Shown: positions 15,714-27,259, counted from the first letter of the stretch. The stretch: DNA of 64,000 nt from Nocardia sp. MH4 (GCF_019266065.1 NZ_LPNR01000102.1:1-64000); one strand, 5' to 3'. Translations and numbers: made by a program. The notes: generated by a model not told the origin, from the letters alone.

Positions 15714-16964
15714 CTATGCCCGACCGAAGGCGAGCGCGACGTTGTGCCCACCGAATCCGAAGGAGTTGTTGATCGCGTACTCGATTTCCTGGTGACGGGC
15801 CTGCCCGTGCACCACGTCGAGATCGATCTCCGGATCCTGGTTGTCCAGGTTCAGCGTCGGCGGAACGACGCCGTCCCTGATGGCGAGCACGGTGAGCACG
15901 GACTCGAGGGCACCGACGGCGCCGATCGAGTGGCCCAGTGCCGACTTCGGCGCGTAGACCGAAGCGTGGTTGCCCACGGCCAGGTTGATCGCGTTGGCCT
16001 CGGCGGTGTCGCCGATGGGGGTCGCGGTCGCGTGGGCGTTGATGTGGGTGATGTCCTGCTTGGTCAGACCGGCGGTCTGGATCGCGCGGGTCATCGCCCT
16101 GGCCGCACCGGTGCCCGCGGGATCGGGGGCGACCAGGTGGAAGCCGTCGGACGTGATGCCCGCACCCAGCAGTCGAGCGTGGATGGTGGCACCGCGAGCC
16201 TTGGCGTGCTCCTCGGTCTCGATGACCATCAGCGCGCCCGCTTCGCCGAAGACGAAGCCGTCACGATCCTTGTCGAACGGACGCGAGGCGCCCTTCGGAT
16301 CGTCGTTGCGAGTACTCATCGCGCGCATCATGGAGAACGCGGCGATCGGCACCGAGTCGATGAAGCCCTCGACGCCACCGGTGACGACGATGTCGGCGTC
16401 ACCCATCACGATCATCCGCCACGCGTTGGCGATGGCCTCCGAACCCGACGAGCACGCCGAGACCGGAGTGACCACTCCCGCCCTGGCCTTCAGCTCGAGA
16501 CCGACGACGGCCGACGGACCGTTCGGCATGACCATCTGAACAGCCAGCGGCGAGATCTTGCGATAGCCGCCGTTCTTCAGCTTGTCGACCGAGTCGATCA
16601 GCGCGTCGCCACCACCGAGACCGGTGCCGATCGCGACGCCCAGGCGGTCGGGGTCGACCTCCGGGCTGCCCGCGTTCTTCCACACCTCGCGACCGAGGAC
16701 GGTCGCCAGGCGCTCGACATACGCCATCCGGCGGATCTCGACCCGGCTCAGCAGGGTGTCGGGGCTGACTTTCAGGTGACCGCCGATACGCACCGGCAGG
16801 TCGTATTCCTCGATGAAGGAATCCTCGAGAACGTCGATTCCGCTCTCACCGTTGAGGAGTCCCTTCCACGTCGCATCGACATCACCCGCGATCGACGTGG
16901 TCGCCGCCATGCTGGTGACGACGACGTTGGGGAAATTCCCGTTCAAGGTGGAAGGAGTGGTCAC
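15714..16964 (-). CDS. kasA: beta-ketoacyl-ACP synthase KasA
   Basis: A 416-residue FAS-II condensing enzyme with exactly the length of mycobacterial KasA and the same catalytic numbering. Cys171 is in [10 protein letters not shown], His311 in [11 protein letters not shown], and Lys340 and His345 in [12 protein letters not shown]. It elongates acyl-AcpM with malonyl-AcpM toward meromycolate chains. Start is the GTG (16964) reading [18 protein letters not shown], ten bases after acpM. There is no second KAS (kasB) behind it, unlike in M. tuberculosis, consistent with the shorter mycolates of Nocardia-type organisms (inference). Confidence 0.96.
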   Translation of the reverse strand: MTTPSTLNGNFPNVVVTSMAATTSIAGDVDATWKGLLNGESGIDVLEDSFIEEYDLPVRIGGHLKVSPDTLLSRVEIRRMAYVERLATVLGREVWKNAGSPEVDPDRLGVAIGTGLGGGDALIDSVDKLKNGGYRKISPLAVQMVMPNGPSAVVGLELKARAGVVTPVSACSSGSEAIANAWRMIVMGDADIVVTGGVEGFIDSVPIAAFSMMRAMSTRNDDPKGASRPFDKDRDGFVFGEAGALMVIETEEHAKARGATIHARLLGAGITSDGFHLVAPDPAGTGAARAMTRAIQTAGLTKQDITHINAHATATPIGDTAEANAINLAVGNHASVYAPKSALGHSIGAVGALESVLTVLAIRDGVVPPTLNLDNQDPEIDLDVVHGQARHQEIEYAINNSFGFGGHNVALAFGRA

Positions 16965-16974
16965 TGGTTCAGCC

Positions 16975-17274
16975 CTACTCGGCGTCGAACTTGGCCTTGA
17001 GCTCCGCGGCGGCGTCGGAGTTCTCCGCCTCGAGCTTCTGGATGTAGGAGACAGCGTCACCCACGGTCTTCAGGCTGGCAAGGTCCTCGTCGGGGATCTT
17101 GACGCCGTACTTGTCCTCGGTCTGCACAGCGATCTCGACCATGGACAGCGAGTCGATGTCCAGGTCGTCGACGAAGGACTTCTCGATGGTCACCTCGGAG
17201 GGTTCGATACCCGTAACCTCTTCGATGATCTTGCCGAGTTCTTCGACGATCTGTTCCTGGGTCAGAGCGGCCAC
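16975..17274 (-). CDS. acpM: acyl carrier protein AcpM
   Basis: A 99-residue acyl carrier protein. The phosphopantetheine attachment serine is Ser42 in [10 protein letters not shown]. The four-helix ACP fold ends near residue 80 and is followed by an acidic/Ala-rich tail ([16 protein letters not shown]). Mycobacterial AcpM carries a longer tail of the same kind (115 residues), so this is an AcpM with a short extension. GTG start with AAGGGAG upstream. Positioned between fabD and kasA as in mycobacteria. Confidence 0.96.
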   Translation of the reverse strand: MAALTQEQIVEELGKIIEEVTGIEPSEVTIEKSFVDDLDIDSLSMVEIAVQTEDKYGVKIPDEDLASLKTVGDAVSYIQKLEAENSDAAAELKAKFDAE

Positions 17275-17355
17275 TTTGGTGGCTCCCTTCTTGTTCTCAT
17301 TTGTAGGGGTCTTGTACGGCCGGCACTTCGTCGTGCGCGACCGCCGGGGGGAAAG

Positions 17356-18270
17356 CTAGCCGGAGATGGTCAGTTCGACCAACGCGGGGAGGTCTTCCGG
17401 AGTCTTCAGGGCCAGGTTGGGCGTGCCCTTCAGCTCCCGCTTGGCGATACCGACGAGGGTGCCCGCCGGCGGCAGTTCGGCCACCGCCGAGACGCCCGCC
17501 TCGCGAACGGTCTCGGTGCACAGGTCCCAGCGCACGGGGCGAGTGACCTGGGCGGCGAGCTTGTCGATCGCGTCGGCGCCCGAGGTGACCGGCTTGCCGT
17601 CGAAGTTCGACAGCAGCGTCCGGATCGGGTCGCTCGGCGAGATCTGAGCGATGGCATCGGCGACAGCAGCCTGGGCCGGGGCCATGAAAACGGTGTGGAA
17701 CGCACCGGCGACGGGCAATGCGCGGACCCGTGCCTTCTCCGGCGGGTTCGCGGCGAGCTCCGCCAGAGCTTCCAAGCGACCCGCCGCCACGATCTGGCCG
17801 ACCGCGTTGCGGTTGGCCGGGACGAGATCGAGCTCGGCGAGCCGTGCGAGCACGGTGGCTTCGTCACCACCGAGCACAGCGGACATACCGGTCGGCTCCT
17901 GCGCGCACGCCTTGGCCATCTCCCGGCCGCGGATGGCGGCCAGGGTGACCGCTTCGTCGGCAGTGATGACGCCGGCGACAGCGGCCGCGGCGAATTCGCC
18001 GACCGAGTGTCCGGCGACGATGGTATCCGCCGGAATCGCCTCGGGGGCGATTTCGGCGAACGCGAGCAGTGCGGCCGCGACGACGAGCGGCTGGGTCACC
18101 GCCGTGTCGACGATCTCCTCGGCCGTCGCGGTGGTACCGAGACGGACCAGGTCGAGGCCGGCGGCCTTCGACCACAGCTCGAGGCGGTCGGTCGCACCGG
18201 GGAGGGCGAGCCAGGGCGCGAGCATGCCGGGTGTCTGGGACCCCTGTCCAGGGGTGAACAACGCGATCAC
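17356..18270 (-). CDS. fabD: malonyl-CoA:ACP transacylase
   Basis: A 304-residue malonyl transferase that loads malonate onto AcpM. Motifs: FTPGQGSQTPGM at the N-terminus; nucleophile elbow GHSVGEFAAA with Ser89; substrate-binding Arg in AAIRGREMAKA; catalytic His in VAGAFHTVFM; and NFDGKPVTSG. The start is an ATG preceded by a roughly 130-base gap to mabR that contains a MabR-type operator, so the fabD-acpM-kasA-accD6 genes probably have their own promoter. Confidence 0.96.
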   Translation of the reverse strand: MIALFTPGQGSQTPGMLAPWLALPGATDRLELWSKAAGLDLVRLGTTATAEEIVDTAVTQPLVVAAALLAFAEIAPEAIPADTIVAGHSVGEFAAAAVAGVITADEAVTLAAIRGREMAKACAQEPTGMSAVLGGDEATVLARLAELDLVPANRNAVGQIVAAGRLEALAELAANPPEKARVRALPVAGAFHTVFMAPAQAAVADAIAQISPSDPIRTLLSNFDGKPVTSGADAIDKLAAQVTRPVRWDLCTETVREAGVSAVAELPPAGTLVGIAKRELKGTPNLALKTPEDLPALVELTISG

Positions 18271-18335
18271 TCCCTAAGAAAACACTGTGACCCCCGCCGC
18301 ACGAGATGTCGGCGCGAATGAAGCTTTCGAACGGG

Positions 18336-18356
18336 TTTTGTAGGGGTCCCACAAAA
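18336..18356. promoter_or_regulatory. MabR-type operator upstream of fabD
   Basis: TTTTGT-N9-ACAAAA lies about 65 bases upstream of the fabD start. As I recall it, this is the inverted repeat reported for MabR binding to the mycobacterial fasII promoter. GGG/CCC inside the spacer extends the dyad. The regulator gene is immediately upstream. Confidence 0.75.
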
Positions 18357-18397
18357 TCCGAGGTGGAGTGTCCCGATCGACCGATTCCCCGATCTCG

Positions 18398-19729
18398 TTA
18401 CAGGGGGTCGTAGCCCACTGGGGTAGGCGGTGTTTCTGTGACGGAGGGTGACGATTCGTTATGCGTTCGTGTCAAACGGCCCACGGTGGCCGCGATTCGG
18501 AGCACATACGCGTCTCGGGGATTCATGGGATCACGTCCGGTGATCTCGCCGATTCGTTTGAGACGGTACCGAACGGTATTTGGATGGACGTACAGCTGAC
18601 GCGCGCACGTTTCTACTGCTCCACCACAATCCAGATAGGCGTCGAGTGTGTCGGATAACGAAGATCCGGCAGCAGCCAACGGGAGCACAAGATACTCGTT
18701 CAGCGCCTCGATCGCAGCTCTATCGCCCAGCAGGGCGCGTTCGGGGAGCAATTCCGAGGCGTGAACGGGCCTTGGCGCGGCGCGCCAGCCCACCACGGCC
18801 TCCATTCCGGCCAGCGCCTCGATCGCGCTGGCGTGCGCGGCGCCCAGCGTCCGCATGGTCGGGCCGATCACCACCGGGCCGTCGGAGAAGACGTCGGCCA
18901 GCAGATCGGACAGGAAGGGCGAGCCGATCCCGGCGTCGCCGAGATGCCCGCTGACCACCATCACCAGCCGCGCGCCCTGCACGACCGCCAGCGCGGCCCT
19001 GCCGTGCCGGGTCGCGATGGTGTGCACCGCGCCGACCGTCGACACGCCCTGATCGGCGGGCGGCGTACCGACGAGCACCGTGGCGGGCGCGGTGGCGTCC
19101 CAGTTCAACGTGGCGGCCCGGGAGAGCATGTCGGGACCGGTGTCGCCGCGGACGACCGCGTCGACCACCAGCGCCTCCAGGCGGGTGTCCCACGCGCCGC
19201 GCGACTCCGCGGCGCTGGCGTACACCGAGGCGGCCGCGAAACCGAGCTCACGCCCGTATCGCAGCACCGCCTCGGTGAGCGCGACCAACTGCCGGTCGTT
19301 GCGCGCCAGCGCGGGCAGCCACTGCTCGAAGAAGTCCATGGCCACCCGGACCATGTCCACGGTCTGGCGCAGCGTCAGCCGCCGCGCCAGATCCTGCGGA
19401 ATCACCTGGAACGCGTCCAGGCTGAAGCGGATATCGGAATCGGGATCCTGCAACCACTCCAGGAAGTTCACGACCGCCGTCTGCACCAGCATCTGGACGC
19501 CCGCGCGCTGCGCGGCGTCCAGATCGGCGAAGAACGGCAGCCGGTCCTGCATCGACCCCACCGCCTCGGTCGACAGCCGGCCCGAGAACTGCTTGACCCG
19601 CTTGAGCAGCGTGTCGGGCAGCGGATCACGGGTCTGCCGATTCGGGGACAGTGCCCCGGTCGGCAGGTAGACCTCGTGTTCGCTGGTGCCCTCGGTGATC
19701 CGACGGGGCCGCGGCGGTTTGCGCTCCAC
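18398..19729 (-). CDS. mabR: MabR, PucR-type regulator of the FAS-II operon
   Basis: A 443-residue regulator of the PucR/CdaR class. A long central GGDEF-like/sensor region is followed by a C-terminal HTH_30 domain (TLDAYLDCGGAVETCARQLY, then HPNTVRYRLKRIGEITGRDP). In mycobacteria this gene (Rv2242, MabR) sits between aceE and fabD and regulates the fasII operon in response to long-chain acyl-CoA. Order, strand and domain match here. GTG start (MERKPPRPRR) 14 bases after the aceE stop. A polar tail follows the HTH (NESSPSVTETPP). Confidence 0.93.
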   Translation of the reverse strand: MERKPPRPRRITEGTSEHEVYLPTGALSPNRQTRDPLPDTLLKRVKQFSGRLSTEAVGSMQDRLPFFADLDAAQRAGVQMLVQTAVVNFLEWLQDPDSDIRFSLDAFQVIPQDLARRLTLRQTVDMVRVAMDFFEQWLPALARNDRQLVALTEAVLRYGRELGFAAASVYASAAESRGAWDTRLEALVVDAVVRGDTGPDMLSRAATLNWDATAPATVLVGTPPADQGVSTVGAVHTIATRHGRAALAVVQGARLVMVVSGHLGDAGIGSPFLSDLLADVFSDGPVVIGPTMRTLGAAHASAIEALAGMEAVVGWRAAPRPVHASELLPERALLGDRAAIEALNEYLVLPLAAAGSSLSDTLDAYLDCGGAVETCARQLYVHPNTVRYRLKRIGEITGRDPMNPRDAYVLRIAATVGRLTRTHNESSPSVTETPPTPVGYDPL

Positions 19730-19743
19730 AGTCCAATAGTCCG

Positions 19744-22638
<2,895 letters not shown>

Positions 22639-23019
22639 ATCTGCTCCTCGTACTGGGGGCTGAACTGCTTGTTGGCGTCGCTATCCCCGGGCCTGCCCGC
22701 TTGGTGTGCGGGCCACCCGTCACGAAAGTTTCGGGCGCACCTTTCATCCTTGCCGAAAAGGCAGCCCGGGTCATCCCTCCCGAGCAGGTACTGCCCGGTA
22801 TTTCGCTGGACCACAGCCTGACGCTCCCCCAGCGGCCCGTGCCCCGGGCGACAGCGGCGCGAAACCGGCCGCCGCACCACCTCGCGGACACCCCTCATTC
22901 ATATCACTTCCCTATGGATTCCGGACCGGCCGAAGTCGCAGCGCAGCGCCGATCCACGTGTCCGCGGAATCCACTAAGTTCTGCAGGGGAAGCAACCGAG
23001 TGAGAGGGATCGGGGAACG
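22639..23019. other. divergent intergenic region, aceE / lipoprotein
   Basis: 381 bases between divergent starts, with no gene that I can support. It should contain promoters for aceE and the lipoprotein. Short dyads are present (CGAAA-GT-TTTCG-like around 22726, and a GGGCCTGCCCGC...GCGGGCC hairpin near 22690-22720). I could not assign a regulator. Confidence 0.5.
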
Positions 23020-23577
23020 ATGAGGCTGCTGGACGTGCGCCGGCTCGGGCTGGTCTGTGCCGCTGTCGCCGTGACCGCGGGCATGGTCGTGGCCGGCTGC
23101 GCCGAACAGGTGCCCGGCGCCGCGACCACCGATCCCGCCGAGGTCGCCGCGTACAAGACCTCCGCCGCCGCGTCCGCCTCGGCGGCCGCCGCCGCCAAGG
23201 CCGCCGCCGCGCAGACCAAGGCGATCAGCGACAACTGCACCCAGTTCCCGACCACGACCGGTGCGGGCGTCACCGCCTTCAACGAGTTCGTCACCGCCCA
23301 CGACCGCAACGCTCCCGACTACGCCGACAAGCGCGAGGCGGCGGCCACCACCCTCGACAACGCCGCGACCAAGGTCGAGTCCGGCGTCACCGCCGCGGCG
23401 GGGGCGATGCCCACCGATCTCGCCGAGAAGTTCACCGCCTACGTCGTCGCCGCGCGCGAACTGTCGGCGGAGACCAGAAAAATGACCTACAGCTCCCAGG
23501 TGACCCGGCTCAACGACGCCAGTCGCAAGATCAACCAGGCCCGCACCGCGGTCCACGACGCCTGCCCGAGCCGCTGA
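23020..23577 (+). CDS. putative lipoprotein
   Basis: A 185-residue exported protein. The signal peptide RLGLVCAAVAVTAGMVVAGC ends in a VAGC lipobox. An Ala-rich low-complexity helix (about residues 45-70) is followed by a helical domain with Cys74 and Cys182 positioned to form a single disulfide (DNCTQF and HDACPSR). This resembles small mycobacterial/nocardial lipoproteins in this genomic place (next to Rv2239c-like DUF3052), whose function is unknown. It lies upstream of the DUF3052 and ahpE genes on the same strand. Confidence 0.8.
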   Translation: MRLLDVRRLGLVCAAVAVTAGMVVAGCAEQVPGAATTDPAEVAAYKTSAAASASAAAAAKAAAAQTKAISDNCTQFPTTTGAGVTAFNEFVTAHDRNAPDYADKREAAATTLDNAATKVESGVTAAAGAMPTDLAEKFTAYVVAARELSAETRKMTYSSQVTRLNDASRKINQARTAVHDACPSR

Positions 23578-23694
23578 ATTCGTCCCGCCGACACGCGGCA
23601 TACGGTCCCAATTCACCCGATCGGCTTGCGCTGCGGCCGATAACCATGTTCGCTTGCACCTATCTACTGTCGGCAGTTTAGGGAGGACACCACC

Positions 23695-24117
23695 GTGGTC
23701 GCCGCGGCGGACGCGCAGAACTACGCTCAGAAGCTTGGCATTTCTCACGGCTTGGTCGTTCAGGAATTGGGCTGGGACGAGGACACCGACGACGACTTGC
23801 GCGCCGAGATCGAGGAGGTCAGCGGCGGCGAGATGGTCGACGAGGACTCCGACGAGGTCGTGGACGCCGTCCTGTTGTGGTGGCGAGAAGGTGACGGCGA
23901 TCTGGCCGACGAGCTGATGGATGCCATCAGCCCGCTGGCCGACGAAGGCTTCATCTGGGTCCTCACCCCCAAGACCGGTCAACCGGGCCATGTCGATCCG
24001 AGCGAGATCGCCGAAGCCGCGCCCACGGCCGGCCTGACCCAGACATCCACTATCAGCCTCGGCAGCTGGACGGGCTCGCGCCTGGTCCAGCCGAAGGCAC
24101 CGTCCAAACAGCGCTGA
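23695..24117 (+). CDS. DUF3052 family protein
   Basis: A 140-residue soluble acidic protein of the DUF3052 family, found across actinobacteria beside ahpE and aceE (Rv2239c in M. tuberculosis). Characteristic sequence: NYAQKLGISHGLVVQELGWD, then the acidic stretch EEVSGGEMVDEDSDEVVDAV and LLWWREGDGDLADELMDAI. Function unknown. GTG start at 23695 with GGGAGGA upstream. A hairpin separates it from ahpE. Confidence 0.92.
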   Translation: MVAAADAQNYAQKLGISHGLVVQELGWDEDTDDDLRAEIEEVSGGEMVDEDSDEVVDAVLLWWREGDGDLADELMDAISPLADEGFIWVLTPKTGQPGHVDPSEIAEAAPTAGLTQTSTISLGSWTGSRLVQPKAPSKQR

Positions 24118-24133
24118 ATCCGCCGTTCGCTAA

Positions 24134-24167
24134 GGTCTCAGCCGGACGAGAACGCTCGGCTGAGACC
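24134..24167 (+). terminator. hairpin between DUF3052 and ahpE
   Basis: GGTCTCAGCCG and CGGCTGAGACC form a perfect 11-base stem with a 12-base loop. It starts 17 bases after the DUF3052 stop and ends 24 bases before the ahpE ATG. It is probably a terminator, but being so close to ahpE it could also shape that leader. Confidence 0.6.
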
Positions 24168-24190
24168 CGACACGACGGAGGATTCGCTGT

Positions 24191-24655
24191 ATGCCGCTAG
24201 AGGTTGGCACTCTCGCGCCGGACTTCACGCTCAAGGACCAGAACAACCAGCCTGTCTCGCTGTCGGATTACCGCGGCAAGAAGAACGTCCTGCTGGTGTT
24301 CTATCCGCTCGCCTTCACCGGCATCTGCCAGGGCGAGCTGTGCAAAGTGCGTGACGAACTGCCCAAGTTCCAGAACGACGACGCCGAGATCCTCGCGATC
24401 TCCGTCGGACCCCCGCCCACCCACAAGATCTGGGCCGCCGAACAGGGCTACCTGTTCCCGCTGCTGTCCGATTTCTGGCCGCACGGCGCCGTCACCCAGG
24501 CCTACGACGTCTTCAACGAGAAGTCCGGTTACCCCAACCGCGGCACCTTCGTCGTCGACAAGTCCGGTTACATCACTTTCGCGGAGATGAACGGGCCCGG
24601 AGAGGCCCGTGACCAGGCGGCTTGGGAGAAAGCGCTCGCCGCGCTAGATTCATAA
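24191..24655 (+). CDS. ahpE: AhpE-type peroxiredoxin
   Basis: A 154-residue peroxiredoxin in the genomic place of mycobacterial AhpE, which reduces hydroperoxides and peroxynitrite. The peroxidatic Cys46 is in YPLAFTGICQGEL, with the conserved Pro39/Thr43 environment. The mycobacterial enzyme is 1-Cys and lacks a cysteine in this helix. Here Cys51 follows five residues later (CQGELC), the spacing of the resolving cysteine in BCP/PrxQ enzymes, so this homologue may use a 2-Cys cycle. C-terminal sequence VVDKSGYITFAEMNGPGEAR is typical. ATG with GGAGGATTC upstream. Confidence 0.94.
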   Translation: MPLEVGTLAPDFTLKDQNNQPVSLSDYRGKKNVLLVFYPLAFTGICQGELCKVRDELPKFQNDDAEILAISVGPPPTHKIWAAEQGYLFPLLSDFWPHGAVTQAYDVFNEKSGYPNRGTFVVDKSGYITFAEMNGPGEARDQAAWEKALAALDS

Positions 24656-24687
24656 ACCGTCACCGCCGGTTCCCGCCGGCGGTGCCA

Positions 24688-24759
24688 GGGCGTATAGCTC
24701 AGCGGTAGAGCACTGGTTTTACACACCAGCGGTCGGGGGTTCGATCCCCTCTGCGCCCA
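24688..24759 (+). tRNA. tRNA-Val (anticodon UAC)
   Basis: A complete cloverleaf. Acceptor GGGCGTA pairs with TGCGCCC, D-loop AGCTCAGCGGTAGAGC, anticodon stem CTGGT/ACCAG with loop TTTACAC giving anticodon UAC, and T-arm GGGGGTTCGATCCCC. The discriminator base is A and CCA is not encoded. It lies 32 bases after ahpE. The DNA just downstream looks accessory, so this tRNA may serve as an integration site. Confidence 0.97.
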
Positions 24760-24804
24760 CAGAAGATGTTGCAGGTAGACGATCCGCTCGCGGCTTGCGA
24801 CGTA

Positions 24805-24829
24805 TGCCCCACGTCGCCCACGTGGGGCA
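24805..24829. terminator. hairpin downstream of tRNA-Val
   Basis: TGCCCCACG and CGTGGGGCA form a perfect 9-base stem with a 7-base loop, 45 bases after the tRNA. It probably terminates the tRNA transcript and, on the other strand, the small gene whose stop is at 24843. Confidence 0.65.
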
Positions 24830-24842
24830 GAGAACCCCAACT

Positions 24843-24989
24843 TTACGCGCTGCTCCTAGAACTCCGGGTCCACAGTCCGTAGCAAACGAGCAGGTCGCTT
24901 ATCCGCTGTTGGTCGCGCCAGACCTGCGGATCGTCCGGGTCAAGGCCAGCGGCGATAAGAGCTTCACGGTCGACAGCGTCCATTCCCAT
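24843..24989 (-). CDS. small ORF next to tRNA-Val, unknown function
   Basis: A 48-residue minus-strand frame: MGMDAVDREALIAAGLDPDD, then VWRDQQRISDLLVCYGLWTR and a short Ser/Arg tail. The composition looks protein-like and the frame has no internal stop. No convincing SD was seen, so this is tentative. It and the nucleotidyltransferase flank a roughly 320-base stretch (24990-25312) in which I see no other gene. Small tRNA-proximal ORFs of this kind are common on integrated elements. Confidence 0.4.
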   Translation of the reverse strand: MGMDAVDREALIAAGLDPDDPQVWRDQQRISDLLVCYGLWTRSSRSSA

Positions 24990-25312
24990 GCTCAGGTTGG
25001 ACGGCGCTCATGCCTGGACGGTTGCGGCGGCGATCTGACTGTCCACTGTTTGACGTCACCGCGGAGTCAGCGCCCGTGGCGAACACCACTGCTCGACATC
25101 GAGGCGGCCGCGCCCGTTCGCAGTCGCCACGCTGCATGAAACTCTCGCAATCCAAGCGCCGCGGACGGGGCTTCTTGGCCGGGCGCCGCAGCCACTTCGC
25201 GGCCTGTACACGTTCCGATGCCCTACACGGACCGATTCGATCAATGCGGGAAGTGCCAGCAGAGCCACGCTTGTCGCGCGCTGCGAGTCGCAGACCGAAC
25301 CGATTGGTCATC

Positions 25313-26161
25313 GTGAGGTTCTGTGGTCAAAATGACGTTGTGGACCTTGCTGGAACGCAGACCGGTGAACACGTACTCCTCGCCGCAGTCGCCCACGCGC
25401 GCACAGAGTTCGGCGAGAATTTGGCAGCGTGCTACGCCATCGGAAGCCTCGCCCATGGCGGCTTCGCACCGCTCGTCAGCGACGTCGACCTCGTAACCGT
25501 GCTGAACGATGGCGATGCAGAGGTAAAAGAAGGAATTCTCCGTGTCACCGATGCCGTCCGGCAGCAGTTCGAAAGCCCACTGGCGCAGCGACTGTCCGTC
25601 TTCTGGTCCGACTGGTCCGGCGTTCGATCCGGCGCCGGCCCGACACATCGACTCCCCGCGATCGACCGCCTGGACCTGCTGGAGTCGGGCCGATTGCTGT
25701 ATGGCCAGGACAATCGTCAACCGGCCACCGTGCCCACCCATAACGAATTGATCACCGACTCGGCAGAATTTGCGCTGAGCAAGATCGACGAAAGCTACCG
25801 CGCGGATCTGCACCATCCGTCGCGACTTGTCGCCGCAGGCACACGCGCGGTCACCAAGAAGACACTGTTCCCGGTCAGGTTCCTCTACACCCTCGCTACC
25901 AGCAAGATCGGCCGCAACCAGGACGCGATCGAATGGTACCGAGGGCGGTCCTATCAACTGGTGCAAGCGGCAGCTCGGTGGCGAAACGAGGGGCTCGACG
26001 CAACCGCTGATGCACTGCTCGCCGTCCATCTGAACGAGTTGTATATCGAATTCGTCGACGCCTACATCGACGCCGCCACAACTCTGAACCAAGCCGACTA
26101 CACGCTGCGACTCATCCAGCTCCGTGGATACCTTGTGAAGGAAGCCGAGAATGGTCGGTGA
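25313..26161 (+). CDS. nucleotidyltransferase-domain protein
   Basis: A protein of about 282 residues with an N-terminal Pol-beta-type nucleotidyltransferase domain. The hallmark AIGSLAHGGFAPLVSDVDLV (GS...SDxD) contains the two catalytic Asp residues. A helical C-terminal half follows (about 150-280; SYQLVQAAARWRNEGLDATA), like the HEPN-type helical tails of ANT(9)/AadA-like and MNT proteins. Activity could be antibiotic or protein nucleotidylylation; the substrate is unknown. The start is unsure: GTG at 25313 or GTG at 25340, neither with a clear SD. Its stop overlaps an ATG in the next gene's frame. Confidence 0.75.
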   Translation: MRFCGQNDVVDLAGTQTGEHVLLAAVAHARTEFGENLAACYAIGSLAHGGFAPLVSDVDLVTVLNDGDAEVKEGILRVTDAVRQQFESPLAQRLSVFWSDWSGVRSGAGPTHRLPAIDRLDLLESGRLLYGQDNRQPATVPTHNELITDSAEFALSKIDESYRADLHHPSRLVAAGTRAVTKKTLFPVRFLYTLATSKIGRNQDAIEWYRGRSYQLVQAAARWRNEGLDATADALLAVHLNELYIEFVDAYIDAATTLNQADYTLRLIQLRGYLVKEAENGR

Positions 26162-26255
26162 CCGATTCCTGCATGACACTCGGCGTCCCACCGCAATCGC
26201 CAGACACGAACCGCGCCACACTGCGGTCGGCTTGACTTTCCCACTCCCCACCTAT

Positions 26256-26888
26256 GTGCGCACCGTCTACGTCGTGACGCATCCGGAAGCGACGCACCAC
26301 GTCGACCATCTGGTGGGCGGCTGGTACGACTCCGCGCTCACCCCCGCCGGACTGCGTGACGCCGAAGCGATCGCCGCCGCCGTCCGCGCGCGCATCCCCG
26401 CCGACGCCGAGGTCGAGTTGTACTCCTCCGATCTCCGACGCACCGCGCAGACCGCCGGTGCCCTCGCCGCGTGGCTGGGAGTCGTTGCGACCCTGGACGA
26501 CCGACTCCGCGAGAAGTCCTACGGCGAAGCGGGCGGGCGCCCCCAGCGATGGCTCGACGACCGCTTCCGTCCACCCCCACCCGTCGGCGACCGCATGAAC
26601 CACGACGAGGGCATCCCCGGCGCCGAAACCAAAGCCGCTCTCGCCCACCGCATCTACACCGTCATGGACGACATCCTCACCAGCGACTGCCGCCACCAGG
26701 TCATCGTCACCCACGGCGGCGCACTGACTTTCGTCCTCACGTCCTGGATCCGCATGCCCCTCGAGTCAGCGGGCTACGCCCACTTCCACGCCACCCCCGG
26801 CGGCATCACCGAACTCCGCGAAGACCCCTACTTCCACAACCGCCGAATCCACACCCTCGACGACACCCGCCATCTCGCCCCGCGATGA
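26256..26888 (+). CDS. histidine phosphatase superfamily protein, variant active site
   Basis: A 210-residue protein of the phosphoglycerate-mutase-like (histidine phosphatase) fold. It keeps GGWYDSALTPAG, LYSSDLRRTAQTAGALAAWL and the second catalytic histidine in VIVTHGGALTFVL. The normal RHG triad reads THP (VYVVTHPEATHH): the histidine is kept, but the arginine and glycine are replaced. I start at the GTG of MRTVYVVTH. An ATG at 26151 with a better SD (AAGGA) overlaps the nucleotidyltransferase stop and would add 35 residues, so the two genes may be coupled. Confidence 0.75.
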   Translation: MRTVYVVTHPEATHHVDHLVGGWYDSALTPAGLRDAEAIAAAVRARIPADAEVELYSSDLRRTAQTAGALAAWLGVVATLDDRLREKSYGEAGGRPQRWLDDRFRPPPPVGDRMNHDEGIPGAETKAALAHRIYTVMDDILTSDCRHQVIVTHGGALTFVLTSWIRMPLESAGYAHFHATPGGITELREDPYFHNRRIHTLDDTRHLAPR

Positions 26889-26917
26889 GCAGGGGCGGAT
26901 CAGGCGCCGGGCAGGGG

Positions 26918-26954
26918 GCAGCGTGCCCCGCGGTGATGGTGTGGGGCACGCTGC
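26918..26954. terminator. bidirectional hairpin terminator
   Basis: GCAGCGTGCCCC and GGGGCACGCTGC form a perfect 12-base stem around a 13-base loop. It lies between the converging histidine phosphatase gene and the last gene of the ECF sigma operon. Confidence 0.8.
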
Positions 26955-26968
26955 GATCCGGTGCGGGA

Positions 26969-27259
26969 CTACGAGGCGACCTTGTCGCGGTCGGCGACGG
27001 TGAGGGTGCAGACGCCCCCTTCGCAGGAGCGCCGCAGCTTGCCTCGGGACAGGGTCTGCATCAGGCCGATCGCCCAGCAGGTCGGGCAGCCGCGGAGGGC
27101 GAACAGGCCGACGGGCAGGAGCAGGAGGCTGAGCAGGCCGGTGATCGGGATGAGGGCGACGGAGCCGGTCAGGGCGAGGAAGCCCAGGGCGCCGCGCAGT
27201 AGGTGGACGGGCACCGAGGAGCTCGCGTAGTCGGGCGTGTCAGGTTTCGTTCCGGTCAT
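26969..27259 (-). CDS. small membrane protein with CPTC motif, ECF partner
   Basis: A 96-residue integral membrane protein with two hydrophobic helices at about residues 20-40 and 40-57, resembling DUF2892/YgaP-type membrane modules. Directly after the second helix is CPTC (Cys58, Cys61), and two more cysteines follow (Cys79, Cys84). Four cysteines in a short cytoplasmic or interfacial tail suggest redox or metal sensing (inference). It has a strong SD (AGGAGGACACG) and its start lies inside the 3' end of the sigma gene (20-base overlap), so it is translationally linked to it and may set sigma activity. Confidence 0.75.
   Translation of the reverse strand: MTGTKPDTPDYASSSVPVHLLRGALGFLALTGSVALIPITGLLSLLLLPVGLFALRGCPTCWAIGLMQTLSRGKLRRSCEGGVCTLTVADRDKVAS

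Noticed and set aside
24688-24759. Attachment-site duplicate of the tRNA-Val 3' end within the window
   Set aside because: I could not find a second copy by eye downstream to the accessory genes, so no element boundary is claimed.
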